NCBI RefSeq assembly: GCF_016863435.1
Contig: NZ_BOOW01000031.1
Span: forward strand, 1-64,000
Reading direction: 5' to 3'
Length of the DNA: 64,000 bases
Origin: Sinosporangium siamense
Lineage (GTDB): Bacteria; Actinomycetota; Actinomycetes; Streptosporangiales; Streptosporangiaceae
Shown here: in pieces, positions 33,424 to 44,132 of the stretch
Layout: every line of letters starts with the position of its first letter
How positions within the stretch are numbered: the stretch's first letter is position 1
Made by a program: the position numbers and the translations under genes
The notes under the pieces: model-generated
Databases searched by the model: none
What the model saw: the letters and a program-made list of their open reading frames with translations, nothing else
What the model was told of the DNA's origin: nothing

Positions 33424-34641
33424 ACCGGCACATGCGGCCCTTGAGGGGTGTTGGGCTGGTTCGTCCGGAGGCTTTGGAGTTCCGGGTGTTCTCCGGTGGG
33501 TGGAGGCCACTGCTCTCCACGGCTCTGGGGAAGGCGTGCCGTTGACCGGTCCAGGGGTGGGCACGTGTCGTGGCCGGGGGCCGTTCGCGGGTGCTTCTGC
33601 GGGCTCCCCGGAGGCCGCGTGGCGAGGCGTGCCCCGGGCCTGGGGATTCGCAGGGGGTTCGAGGGCGGGAGTCGCGATGCCGTGGCGCGCGGGCCTCGCG
33701 CGGCGGCTGGGGTGGCGGTGGGTTCTCGGAGGGGCGGCGCGGCCTGGCCGGGGCGCCGGATGGGGGCCGGGGGGCGGTGACGAGGTGCCTGGGAACCGTA
33801 TGCGGCAAGAAGTGGCTGAAACACTCGCCTTTGGCAACTCGCGGGATCCGCGCTGTTCCTGTCCGAGCATGATGAGGATGCTGGGGAAGACCGCAATTTC
33901 TGCGCCCTTCTTCCCCATCCCGGCGCTTCTCTTTCTGCTTCTACCACTTCCAGGGAACTGTTCCCGGCGAATGATGAGTACTTTCTCATCTGTTCACCTG
34001 CTGGTCGGCAGCCGGTTGCTTGAGTCGTATCTGCTGTTGGCGTGTCATGACACCCGATGTTGGTTGGTAAGCAATAACGTTCGATCTCCAAAGTTCCTCG
34101 CCCGTGCCTTTGCAAGTGCTTATGCCCGTGCTTATGCCCATGCAACTGCGAGTGCGAATGCAGGTGCAGCTGCAGGTGCGAATGCAGGTGCAACACAACT
34201 TCCGAGGGCTCCTCACACTCATCTCCATGGCCGTAACCACCCTGTGGAGCAAGGCGCGGGGAGCGGTTCCCCCTCGTAGAGCCGCGCGTTCGGCCGCCGG
34301 GACGCCGGCCGAGCCGGCGTTTGCGCGCCCGGCCGCGCCGTGAGGCGCCGGGTGTGGGGCAGGGTCGAGTAGTCGCAGCTCAAGGGCCTTGGGTGGCTCC
34401 GCGGCATGGCGCACCGGGCTGTTCCGCCAATGTGAGGGAACGTTCCAAGAGGGGCCTATAAGCGTTCACGGAGCGGGTGTTTGTGCCGTCCTGGGGATGT
34501 CGCGGCCACGTCGTTTTCGGCGGCGGCAGTGGTTTACATCACATGCTACATAATGCAGTTTTTGACTAACTAATCTGCTCAGAACAATTCTTCGATCGTG
34601 CTATCGGCGAACGAGAAGAACTAGTTTGTCGATTGACTCTG
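33424..34641. other. Long gene-poor region
   Basis: About 1.2 kb without a convincing gene. Open frames on both strands are Arg/Gly/Pro-rich and inconsistent. It holds a 90-base hexamer array (34105-34194) and, from 34540, unusually AT-rich DNA that probably contains upstream promoter elements of the cold-shock gene. Confidence 0.5.
34105..34194. repeat. Fifteen-copy degenerate hexamer array (nTGCnn)
   Basis: Fifteen successive hexamers all keep TGC at positions 2-4 (GTGCCT, TTGCAA, GTGCTT, ATGCCC and so on to GTGCAA). The period is exact for 90 bases while the other positions vary. It would encode simple dipeptide repeats in any frame, but no frame has start and stop signals that look genuine. 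Confidence 0.85.
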
Positions 34642-34669
34642 TTGCCCCAAGGCTTCGCACAGGTATGGT
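34642..34669 (+). promoter_or_regulatory. Candidate promoter of the cold-shock gene
   Basis: TTGCCC (34642-34647) and TATGGT (34664-34669) are 16 bases apart. The transcript would have a leader of about 105 bases, a length usual for csp mRNAs. Confidence 0.4.
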
Positions 34670-34779
34670 CGAGGACGATCGACGTAGCGGGGCCCGCTTC
34701 AACGGGCTTAGGCAACGAAGGTCAAGGGCCATGCAAGAGGAATGGGTGTGGTCCACAGCCCAGTAAGAGGAGTCGGAAA

Positions 34780-34980
34780 GTGGCGCAGGGCACCGTCAAG
34801 TGGTTCAACGCGGACAAGGGCTACGGCTTCATCGCGGTCGACGGTGGTAAGGATGTGTTCGTCCATTACTCGGCGATCTTGATGGATGGCTACCGAGCTC
34901 TAGAGCAGGGTCAGCGGGTCGAGTTCGAGATCACCCAGGGCCAGAAAGGCCCGCAGGCTGAGTCCGTGCGAACAGTCTGA
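34780..34980 (+). CDS. Cold-shock protein (CspA family)
   Basis: A 66-aa single cold-shock domain that binds single-stranded RNA or DNA. It starts at GTG ([20 protein letters not shown]), with RNP1 KGYGFI and RNP2 DVFVHYSAI intact. AAGAGGAGT is the ribosome site. The frame is open to 34633 but the family start is clear. It is monocistronic with its own terminator. Confidence 0.96.
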   Translation: MAQGTVKWFNADKGYGFIAVDGGKDVFVHYSAILMDGYRALEQGQRVEFEITQGQKGPQAESVRTV

Positions 34981-35081
34981 CGTTGCACTAGTCCTGTCAG
35001 GTCGTCGGCAGGGTCCGGCGGATCACATGGCAACGCAGTCCATGAGGATCCGGTGGGCACCTCGTTGACTCGAACCCCACT

Positions 35082-35112
35082 GGGCCCGACTCCTCCAGAG
35101 TCGGGCCCTTTT
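35082..35112 (+). terminator. Terminator of the cold-shock gene
   Basis: A perfect 11-bp stem (GGGCCCGACTC at 35082-35092, GAGTCGGGCCC at 35098-35108) with a five-base loop is followed by TTTT. Confidence 0.88.
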
Positions 35113-35757
35113 AGTGTCTTGGGAACTCATCCCGTTGGTCGGCGGCCGATATGCGGACCCGTGCCTGACCAGGTCGGAGTCTGGTGCCGGACCGGGAGCT
35201 CCCCGCTCGGTGCTCCGGCGATCCAGGCGGGGAACGGCGGCGGCTCGCCCGGTTGAGGAAGACGGCTTGGTGCCTCGAGGGGCTGTGCCGTTGGACTGCG
35301 GCCGATCCGTGATCCCGCTCATCGGCCGCGTCCGACCAGGTCAGGGCCTGGCACCGGACCGGCGGCTCAAGGTGTTGCCGGGCTGCGACCTGCTCAACGT
35401 CGCCTTTCCCTTCGGACCGGGTGGGTAGGCGGCTCAAGGCGTTGCCGGTATGCCGGCCGGCATTTTCGGGTCCCTGGCCAGACGACACGGGCCCGGCATC
35501 TCGTGCTCAGCCGCTCCTCGCTCGGTGTCCCCCGGCGGCACTGGTAGGGAGGAACGGGCGGCGGTTAGGACCTTGGGGGGCCTCTGAGGGCCTCTGGGGG
35601 GTTGGGGAGGGTGATGGTGGGGTGCGGCTTTGCTGGGGATTCCGAACTTCTGGGAGGTAATCGGTGGTTATAGGGCTCTGACGTGGCCGTTGAGGGGGTC
35701 TCTCCGCTGGAGATGGGATTCCTTGCAGCGGTTTGAGCCTGGTCAGACGGGATGGCG
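35113..35757. other. Intergenic region with degenerate repeats
   Basis: About 645 bases with no supported gene. Similar blocks recur: GACCAGGTC...CTGG...CCGGACCGG near 35167 and again near 35334, and GGCGGCTCAAGG at about 35362 and 35429. These look like decayed duplications. The groEL promoter must lie towards the right end. Confidence 0.5.
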
Positions 35758-35784
35758 CTTGCACTCGGGAGGTGAGAGTGCTAA
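35758..35784 (+). promoter_or_regulatory. CIRCE operator 1 (HrcA site)
   Basis: CTTGCACTC-N9-GAGTGCTAA matches the CIRCE consensus TTAGCACTC-N9-GAGTGCTAA at 16 of 18 positions. HrcA represses chaperonin genes through this element until heat shock. Confidence 0.92.
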
Positions 35785-37575
<1,791 letters not shown>

Positions 37576-37596
37576 GTCCGTCTTCTCAGCCTCTAG

Positions 37597-37630
37597 AAGG
37601 GGTGGCCCCAGGCACCGGGGTCACCCTTTC
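37597..37630 (+). terminator. Terminator of groEL
   Basis: A stem of 12 or 13 bp with one bulge (37597-37609 with 37617-37628) begins 21 bases after the stop and ends in TTTC. Confidence 0.65.
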
Positions 37631-37639
37631 TCGCCTTTC

Positions 37640-37934
37640 CGGCCCCTCCCGGCGTGGGTATTCCCGGCCGTCCCCAGCGTGAGCTTTCCGGTCCTCCCCG
37701 GCGCGAGCATCCCCGGTCGTTCCTGGCGCGAGCATTTCCGGCCGTCTCCGGCGTGGGCGTCCAGGCCTTCCTCGGCGTGGGCTTTCCCGGCCGTCTCCGG
37801 CGTGGGCTTTCCCGGCACTCCCCGACTTGAGCCTTCCCGGCCGTCTCCGGCGTGGGCTTTCCCGGCACTCCCCGGCGTGAGCATCCCCCGGCCCTCCTCA
37901 GCGTGAGCTTTCCCGGCCGTCTCCGGAGTGGGCT
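37640..37934. repeat. Tandem array of about 12 degenerate 25-bp repeats
   Basis: The unit approximates CGGCCGTCTCCGGCGTGGGC followed by TTTCC and repeats every 24 to 26 bases. Some copies are identical (near 37788 and 37838), others differ at several positions. It starts right after the groEL terminator. No reading frame across it looks genuine. Confidence 0.85.
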
Positions 37935-38074
37935 GGGGCGCGGGCTTTCTGTTCTGGCATGGCTTATCGCCGGCTTCTGGAGGGGGCGCGGGGGCTGGGC
38001 CACCCCTTCTCGCGTTTGCGGCCCGTCCCGGTGTGGGGTTGGGGCGGGTCTTCTTCTGGTGCGGCTTTCCGTCT

Positions 38075-38200
38075 GCGCATCGGCCGTGGACCGACGGGTA
38101 GGACGGGCCGTTGCTGGCCGAGCGGCCGGTGGGCGGGCTTGCGCACCGGCCGCGGATCAACGGGTAGGACGGGCCCCTGCTTGCCGAGCGGGCGGGGAGT
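38075..38200. repeat. Imperfect 66-bp direct duplication
   Basis: Two copies of about 60 bases (38075-38134 and 38141-38200) share CGACGGGTAGGACGGGCC-like cores, with about four fifths identity by eye. They lie between the 25-bp array and the HelD-family gene, which is convergent with groEL. Confidence 0.7.
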
Positions 38201-38330
38201 GGGCCGATGGTCTGAGGGACTGTCGCCGGCACGTTGCGTCCCCGGGCAGTTGGGTCGGCTCAGGCCGCGGGGAGGGGAAGGGTGCCAAAAATGTGGAGGC
38301 CGGCAGGGCGCTCCCCGGCCATTCGTGCGG

Positions 38331-40397
38331 CTAGTCGGTCAGGGCTTCGGGGAGTGGGGTGGTGTGGAGGACGGTGAGGGTGGTCACGGCGCGGGTGAGG
38401 GCGACGTAGAGGCGGGCCAGGCCGCGTTCCTCGGCGGTGGCGATGGCGGCGGGTTCGACGACGATGACGTGGTCGTATTCGAGGCCCTTGGCGAGGGTGG
38501 CGGGAACCAGGGCCAGGCGGTGGTCGGCGTCGCCGTCGGGGGTGAGGACCGCGTGGGCGTGGCCGGCGGCGGTGAGGGTGGCGGACAGGGCCGGGAGGGC
38601 GTCGTCGGCGGCGATGAGGCCGATGGAGCCCTCGCGGGCCAGGGCGGCGGCCACGGCCTCGGTGAGGGCCTCGTCCGTCGCGGCGGGGCGCAGGGTGAGG
38701 GAGCCGGCTCCGGGGCGCAGGGAGCGCGGAGGGGCGAGGCCTGGCGCGATCGAGGGGAGGAGCCGCGCGGCGTAGTCGAGGACCTCGCGGGGCACGCGGA
38801 AGCCGAGGGTCAGCTCCGTGACGGCGCCGCCGTCGATGCCGAGGTGGAGCAGCACGTCGTCCCAGGAGGTGGCGGACCACGGGGTGGTGCCCTGGGCGAG
38901 GTCGCCGAGCACGGTGGCCGAGCCGTTGCGGCAGCGGCGTCCGAGGGCGCGGAGCTGCATGGGGGAGAGGTCTTGGGCTTCGTCCACGATGAGGTGGCCG
39001 ATGGAGGGGGAGCGGTCGATGAGGTCGGCGAGTTCGTCGAGCAGGGCCGCGTCGGCGGCGCTCCAGCGGGCCGACTTCCACGATCGCGGTGCTTTGCGCC
39101 AGAGGAGCAGCTCGTGCTCTTCGGGGGTGAAGGCACCCCGGTTGGCGGCGCTCAGGAAGTCGCCGTCGCTGAGAAGCCGGAAGAGCACCTGTTCTGGCAC
39201 GAGCTTCGGCCACACCTGCTCGACGAGCTTCTTGACCGGCTGTGAGCGCGCGACGGACTCCTGCACCCGGTCGTCGGGGGACTCGCCGCGGCGTTCCATG
39301 CTGACGAGCACGGCGTGGGCCAGCCTCTGGGCCAGCGCCGTGCGCCCCGGGCCGTAACGGGTGGTGCCACGCAGCCCGGCCACGATCTCGCGGACCTCGT
39401 AGTCGGCCACGCGGTGCCGGTGCGACCCCTTGCTGATCAGCAGGCCCTCGTCGGGTTTGCTCACGTGCGCCCAGATGGCCCGCCGCAGAACGTCGATCAT
39501 GCGGGGGTCGCCTTTGAGCGCGGCGACGGCGGGGTCCTCGGGGGTGGCGTGCCCGCCGAGCAGGCCGGTGACGGTGGTCTGGTCGACCTTGACCTCGCCG
39601 AGCGCGGGCAGCACGGAGGAGATGTAGGCGAGGAAGGCCCGGTTGGGGCCGACGATCGTCACACCGGCGCGGGTCAGCCGGTCGCGGTGGGTGAACAGGA
39701 GGTAGGCGGCGCGGTGGAGGCCGACCGCGGTCTTGCCGGTGCCGGGCGCACCCTGCACGCAGACGGTCTGCGCGAGGTCGGATCGCACGATGTCGTCCTG
39801 GTCGGGCTGGATCGTGGCGACGATGTCGCGCATGGGGCCGGTGCGGGGGCGCTCGATCTCTTCGGTCAGGATTCTGGACTGGCCGAGGGGACTGTCGCCG
39901 GTGAGAGGCTCGTCCTCGTAGGCGGTGAGTTCGCCGCCTTGATAGCCGAATCTCCGCCGCATCGCGACACCCATGGGGTTGGCCGGCCCGGCCTGGTAGA
40001 AGGCGCGGGACACTGGTGCCCGCCAGTCGACGACGAGCGGCTTGCTCGCCTGGTCGTGCACATGCCGGCGGCCCACGTGGAGGGTCGGGGGCAGGTCGTC
40101 GTCGGCGTCTCGGTTGAGGCGGCCGAAGAAGAGCGGCGTGTCGGGGTGGTCGGCGAGGGCGGCGATGCGCTGGTCGAGCAGGCCGCGCAGCGTCTGCTGC
40201 GACACCCAGTCGGCGGCGGCGTCCTCCGACAGCCCTTCGGCGTGCTCACGCATGGCGCGCAGCGCCACCCGGGAGGCTGTGAGGTGGGCGCGCTCGGCGG
40301 CGAGCACGGGGTCGGGGGAGTCCCGGGAGAGGGAATCGGTCTCGGATGGAGGTGGTGGGATTTCGGTTATGTCAGGGGCGAGTTGACTGTCGGGCAC
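38331..40397 (-). CDS. HelD/HelR-family RNA polymerase-associated ATPase (UvrD-like helicase)
   Basis: A 688-aa superfamily-1 helicase-like ATPase. A coiled-coil N-terminal arm (about 30-110) is followed by DWRAPVSRAFYQAGPANPMGV, Walker A GAPGTGKTA (near 215), Walker B LIVDEAQDLSP (near 470), and C-terminal LAKGLEYDHVIVVEP and LYVALTRAV motifs. These features are those of HelD, which removes stalled RNA polymerase from DNA; the HelR branch gives rifamycin resistance. I cannot assign HelD or HelR with certainty. The start is a GTG at 40397 with AAGGAG 7 bases before it. No rifamycin-associated element was seen upstream. Confidence 0.92.
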   Translation of the reverse strand: MPDSQLAPDITEIPPPPSETDSLSRDSPDPVLAAERAHLTASRVALRAMREHAEGLSEDAAADWVSQQTLRGLLDQRIAALADHPDTPLFFGRLNRDADDDLPPTLHVGRRHVHDQASKPLVVDWRAPVSRAFYQAGPANPMGVAMRRRFGYQGGELTAYEDEPLTGDSPLGQSRILTEEIERPRTGPMRDIVATIQPDQDDIVRSDLAQTVCVQGAPGTGKTAVGLHRAAYLLFTHRDRLTRAGVTIVGPNRAFLAYISSVLPALGEVKVDQTTVTGLLGGHATPEDPAVAALKGDPRMIDVLRRAIWAHVSKPDEGLLISKGSHRHRVADYEVREIVAGLRGTTRYGPGRTALAQRLAHAVLVSMERRGESPDDRVQESVARSQPVKKLVEQVWPKLVPEQVLFRLLSDGDFLSAANRGAFTPEEHELLLWRKAPRSWKSARWSAADAALLDELADLIDRSPSIGHLIVDEAQDLSPMQLRALGRRCRNGSATVLGDLAQGTTPWSATSWDDVLLHLGIDGGAVTELTLGFRVPREVLDYAARLLPSIAPGLAPPRSLRPGAGSLTLRPAATDEALTEAVAAALAREGSIGLIAADDALPALSATLTAAGHAHAVLTPDGDADHRLALVPATLAKGLEYDHVIVVEPAAIATAEERGLARLYVALTRAVTTLTVLHTTPLPEALTD

Positions 40398-40520
40398 GCG
40401 ACATCTCCTTGGCGCGGTGTTGGAGTGAGGGGAAACTCGCCAGACTACTCGTTCGAACGCGAAGACCTCCACCCATTTATGGTTCGCGCATGTCGACTGA
40501 GAATTGGCGCGATGGGGTAG

Positions 40521-40865
40521 GTGATCCACGTGACCCGCGCCCATATGGGGCTTTCCCCCGCTATACCGACAGTAGCCAGTCTGTTGCTCGCGGCTCTATG
40601 GGCCTTGTCAGTGTTTGCCGGTTGGGGGTTTGCCGCGTTCTGTGAGAGCGGGGATCTTGTGGCGGAGTGTGAGCGGCGACTGGGCTTTGCCGTGACCCTC
40701 TCGGGCGTGTTCGCCGTGGTAGCGGCGGTGTGTACGGCGGGAGCCTGGCTGGCCTTCGCCATACACCGAAACCTCTCGCGTTTCAATATCGGGATGGGAG
40801 TGGCGATTGCCGCATGGGTGGTCGCCGAGGGTGTGCTCTTCATAGGAGGAATGCTCGTTCGGTAG
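40521..40865 (+). CDS. Small three-helix membrane protein
   Basis: A 114-aa protein with three hydrophobic segments (about 15-38, 56-80 and 90-112), a Cys in each of the loops and helices (AFCESG, ECERR, AVCTAG), and a short cytoplasmic tail. It starts at GTG 40521 (or GTG 40530). It is divergent from the HelD-family gene with a gap of 123 bases. No family is recognised, but hydrophobic pattern and codon use support coding. Confidence 0.65.
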   Translation: MIHVTRAHMGLSPAIPTVASLLLAALWALSVFAGWGFAAFCESGDLVAECERRLGFAVTLSGVFAVVAAVCTAGAWLAFAIHRNLSRFNIGMGVAIAAWVVAEGVLFIGGMLVR

Positions 40866-41557
40866 CCATTCCCACACTAAGCGTGATTGTGTTCCGCCTC
40901 TCGCCAAGATTCGCGGAAAAAGCCGGGCAAGTCTGGTGAATTCAGCAGATCATGGGGTATGCCGGAAGCTGGTCATCAGACCAGGCGAGGGGGTGGTTCT
41001 CTTGTCCAAGATCCGTGGTATTTCCTGGACCTAGGTCGTGAGTACTTTTCATCCTCTGTTACGAGCCGTTGTCGGCGAGGGCTCCCATGGGTTCACTGGC
41101 ATGAGGGTTCAGCCGACCGTTCCAGCGGGTCGGGCAAGGGATGGAAAGTCTGCGTTCGCCCGGAGGTGTGCCCCGATGGCACACCGGCGGGCGGACACTG
41201 TTGTTGGCGGACATTGGGTTCGTGGCCATTGGTTTCATGGGCGCCGCGGTTTCATGGGCGCCGCGCCAGCGGACACCGTGTTCGCGAGGCGGTCCGCAGG
41301 CCGGGTCCGCGCCGACGAGGTCATGCCGCCATGCCCTCGGGTGCGACGCCCCGCCGGGAGGGAGCGCCGTGGCGCAGCGTGCGGTGCGCGCCGCCGTCGG
41401 CATGCCCGCGACGAGGCCGTAACGCCATCCCCCGCCATGTCCACGGCTTCCAGCGTCATGCGCCCGCTTCGCCGTACCGAACATCGCGCCCGCCTGAAGC
41501 CGCACCTCGAAGCCCGTAAAACCGCGCCGTGAAAACGACCCGGCGATTCCAGCCTAC
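40866..41557. other. Intergenic region with a short perfect duplication
   Basis: About 690 bases without a supported gene. GGTTTCATGGGCGCCGC is perfectly duplicated in tandem at 41231-41247 and 41248-41264. Open frames on both strands are rich in Arg and lack family resemblance. Confidence 0.5.
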
Positions 41558-43204
41558 TCAAGCATCGTCGAGCACGTCGTCCGCGTCGACGATCTGATAG
41601 GCATATCCCTGTTCGGCGAGGAATCGTTGCCGGTGAGCGGCGAAATCCTGGTCGACCGTGTCCCTGCTGACCACCGAATAGAAGCGCGCCCCACCTCCGT
41701 CGGCCTTGGGACGGAGCACACGCCCGAGCCGCTGCGCCTCCTCCTGCCGTGACCCGAAGGTGCCGGACACCTGGATGGCCACCGACGCCTCCGGCAGGTC
41801 GATCGAGAAGTTCGCCACTTTGGAGACCACCAGGACCCGGATCTCCTTGTCGCGGAACGCCTGGAACAGCCGCTCACGCTCGCGCACCCGCGTCTCGCCC
41901 TTGATGACCGGGGCGGAGAGGTGCTCGGCGAGCTCGTCCAGCTGGTCGATGTATTGCCCGATGACCAGCACCTGGTCGTCGACGTGCCGCTTGACCAGGG
42001 CCTCGGTGATGCGCAGCTTCGACGGTGTCGTGGCGCAGAACCGGTAGCGCTCCTCGGCCTCGGCCATCGCGTAGGACAGCCGCTCGGCGTCGCTCAGCGT
42101 GACCCGGACCTCGACGCAGTCGGCGGGGGCGATCCACCCCTGGTTCTCCATCTCCTTCCACGGCGCGTCATAACGCTTGGGGCCGATCAGGGAGAACACG
42201 TCGCCCTCCCGCCCGTCCTCGCGGACGAGGGTCGCGGTCAGCCCGATGCGCCGCCGCGCCTGGAGGTCGGCGGTCATGCGGAAGATCGGCGCCGGCAGCA
42301 GGTGCACCTCGTCGTAGACGACGAGACCCCAGTCGCGCGCGTCGAACAGCTCAAGGTGGCGGTAGACGCCCTGCCTGCGCGTGGTCATCACCTGGTAGGT
42401 GGCGATGGTGACCGGGCGGATCTCCTTTTTGGTCCCGGTGTATTCGCCGATCTCGTCCTCGGTCAGCGTGGTGCGGCGCAGCAGCTCCTGCTTCCACTGG
42501 TGGGCCGAGACGGTGTTGGTGACCAGGATGAGCGTGGTGGCCGAGGCCCGCGCCATCGCGGCGGCGCCGACGATCGTCTTGCCCGCGCCGCAGGGGAGGA
42601 CCACGACGCCCGAGCCGCCGTGCCAGAAGGAGTCGGCGGCGTCGCGCTGGTATGCCCGCAGCGCCCAGCCGTCCTCCACCAGGCCGATGTCGTGCCGCTC
42701 GCCGTCGACGTAGCCCGCGAGGTCCTCGGCGGGCCACCCCAGCTTGAGCAGCGCCTGCTTGAGGGTGCCCCGCTCGCTCGGGTGCACGCGGACGGTGTCG
42801 TCGCCGATGCGCTCGCCCAGCAACGGCTGGATCTTCTTGGACCGCAGCACCTCCTCAAGCACGGCCCGGTCGGTGCTGCTCAGCACAAGATCGTGCACGG
42901 GGTGCTTCTCCAGGCGCAGCCGCCCGAAGCGCGACATGGTCTCGGCCACGTCGACCAGGAGCGCGTGGGGCACCGGGTAGCGGCTGTGGGTGATCAGCGC
43001 GTCCACGACCTGCTCGGCGTCGTGACCGGCCGCCCTCGCGTTCCACAGGGCGAGGGGGGTCACCCGGTAGGTGTGGACGTGCTCGGGCGCGCGCTCCAGC
43101 TCGGCGAAGGGCGCGATCGCCTTGCGGCAGGCGTCGGCACCCGGGTGGCCGACCTCGAGGAGCAGGGTCTTGTCCGATTGGACGATGAGTGGGCCATCAT
43201 TCAC
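41558..43204 (-). CDS. DNA repair helicase XPB (ERCC3 family)
   Basis: A 548-aa superfamily-2 helicase homologous to eukaryotic XPB. An N-terminal damage-recognition-like domain (1 to about 150) precedes Walker A LPCGAGKTIVG (near 203), the Q/RED region, the DEVH box VYDEVHLLPAP (near 294) and C-terminal motifs V and VI (VSKVANFSIDLPEA, QRLGRVLRP). Bacterial XPB is widespread in Actinobacteria. It lies in a minus-strand cluster with a DUF4190 protein and a Helicase_C_3 protein. In archaea XPB works with a nuclease (Bax1); no Bax1 is here. Confidence 0.95.
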   Translation of the reverse strand: MNDGPLIVQSDKTLLLEVGHPGADACRKAIAPFAELERAPEHVHTYRVTPLALWNARAAGHDAEQVVDALITHSRYPVPHALLVDVAETMSRFGRLRLEKHPVHDLVLSSTDRAVLEEVLRSKKIQPLLGERIGDDTVRVHPSERGTLKQALLKLGWPAEDLAGYVDGERHDIGLVEDGWALRAYQRDAADSFWHGGSGVVVLPCGAGKTIVGAAAMARASATTLILVTNTVSAHQWKQELLRRTTLTEDEIGEYTGTKKEIRPVTIATYQVMTTRRQGVYRHLELFDARDWGLVVYDEVHLLPAPIFRMTADLQARRRIGLTATLVREDGREGDVFSLIGPKRYDAPWKEMENQGWIAPADCVEVRVTLSDAERLSYAMAEAEERYRFCATTPSKLRITEALVKRHVDDQVLVIGQYIDQLDELAEHLSAPVIKGETRVRERERLFQAFRDKEIRVLVVSKVANFSIDLPEASVAIQVSGTFGSRQEEAQRLGRVLRPKADGGGARFYSVVSRDTVDQDFAAHRQRFLAEQGYAYQIVDADDVLDDA

Positions 43205-43385
43205 AGTGCGGACTCCAGACGTGGGCGGCTATCGCATATCAAACACCCGCGGTGCCCGAATGAGTCCCGGATCCGGAAAGCGCGCCCCCGCGGGCGTGGC
43301 CGCCCAGGATACCTGTGAGCTGTGCGAATCGCCGCCGTGCTACCGGACTGCCGCCGAGTACGGCTGTCGCGGGCGGCCGGCCGCC

Positions 43386-44057
43386 TCAGTCGAGATAGCC
43401 GCCCAGGCCGAAGAAGACGAGCATGCCGGCGCCGAGGACGAGGAGCCCGGCGTTCACGCCGAGGGCGATCCACGCGCCCCGCAGCAGCTTGCGGGCGCCC
43501 TGCGGGTCCTGGTCGGCCTTGGACAAGCCGATGATCGACAGGATCGTGCCGATGATCCCGCCGATGCTGACATAGCAGGTGGGCAGCGCCACGACGCTGA
43601 GCACCAGCGCCACGATGGCCTGGGTCTTGGGGCTGTCGGGGTGCGGGTTGCCGGGGCCGTAGTGCTGGTGGGGGGCGCCGTATCCCGCGCCGTATCCGGG
43701 TTGTCCGTAGTCGACCGGGCCGTATCCAGGCTGAGCGCCGTAATCGGGGCCGTAACCCGGCTGGGCGTAGTCCGTGGAGGCGTATCCCGGCTGGCCGTAG
43801 TCGGGGCCGTATCCCGGCTGGCCGTAGGACTGGCCGTAGTCCTGGGGAGGCGGGTAGCCCGGGTCCGATCCGTACGGGGCGCCGGAGGGGTAGGGGTTGG
43901 AGTCCGGTCCCTGTCCGTAATGGGGCGGCGGCGCGGAGTGCGGCCCCGAGCCGTATTGCCGGGTGGACGGCTGCTCGTAGGGGTTGCTGTGCGGGCCCAC
44001 GTTGTAGGGGTCCTGCCAGGGATCCCCAGGCCCTTCAGGGGTGTAACCGCTGCTCAC
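43386..44057 (-). CDS. DUF4190 membrane protein with YGQPGY-repeat N-terminus
   Basis: A 223-aa protein. Residues 1 to about 145 are disordered and built of Tyr-Gly-Gln-Pro units (YGQPGYGPDYGQPGY), like low-complexity regions that phase separate. Residues about 148-220 hold the DUF4190 module: two membrane helices around GGIIGTILSIIGLSKADQDP, and C-terminal FFGLGGYLD. Pro/Tyr/Gln-rich tails joined to DUF4190 are common in Actinobacteria; function unknown. It lies between the two helicase-related genes. Confidence 0.88.
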   Translation of the reverse strand: MSSGYTPEGPGDPWQDPYNVGPHSNPYEQPSTRQYGSGPHSAPPPHYGQGPDSNPYPSGAPYGSDPGYPPPQDYGQSYGQPGYGPDYGQPGYASTDYAQPGYGPDYGAQPGYGPVDYGQPGYGAGYGAPHQHYGPGNPHPDSPKTQAIVALVLSVVALPTCYVSIGGIIGTILSIIGLSKADQDPQGARKLLRGAWIALGVNAGLLVLGAGMLVFFGLGGYLD

Positions 44058-44132
44058 GTGGCTCGTCTCATTAGGTAAAGCGGGAATCGATTTGTTAAAA
44101 CAATAGTCAACAGCAGCGGATCATGCGTCCTG

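Noticed and set aside
33500-34279. A 259-codon plus-strand frame across the hexamer array
   Set aside because: Codon use changes sharply along the frame, the array gives simple dipeptides, and no domain or ribosome site is visible.
35059-35080. tRNA-like string TTGACTCGAACCCC
   Set aside because: It resembles the T-arm of a tRNA read backwards, but the flanking bases do not form the T stem, acceptor stem or anticodon arm on either strand.
37640-37934. CRISPR or coding repeat after groEL
   Set aside because: Units abut without spacers and are degenerate; frames on both strands are low-complexity with no start signals.
40450-40459. CGTTCGAACG palindrome as an SOS box
   Set aside because: The half sites are in the wrong order and have no 4-base spacer, so it does not match the LexA consensus.
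41038-41532. 164-codon plus frame and overlapping minus frames
   Set aside because: All are Arg-rich with no family resemblance, and a 17-bp duplication in the middle shifts frame without a matching protein repeat.
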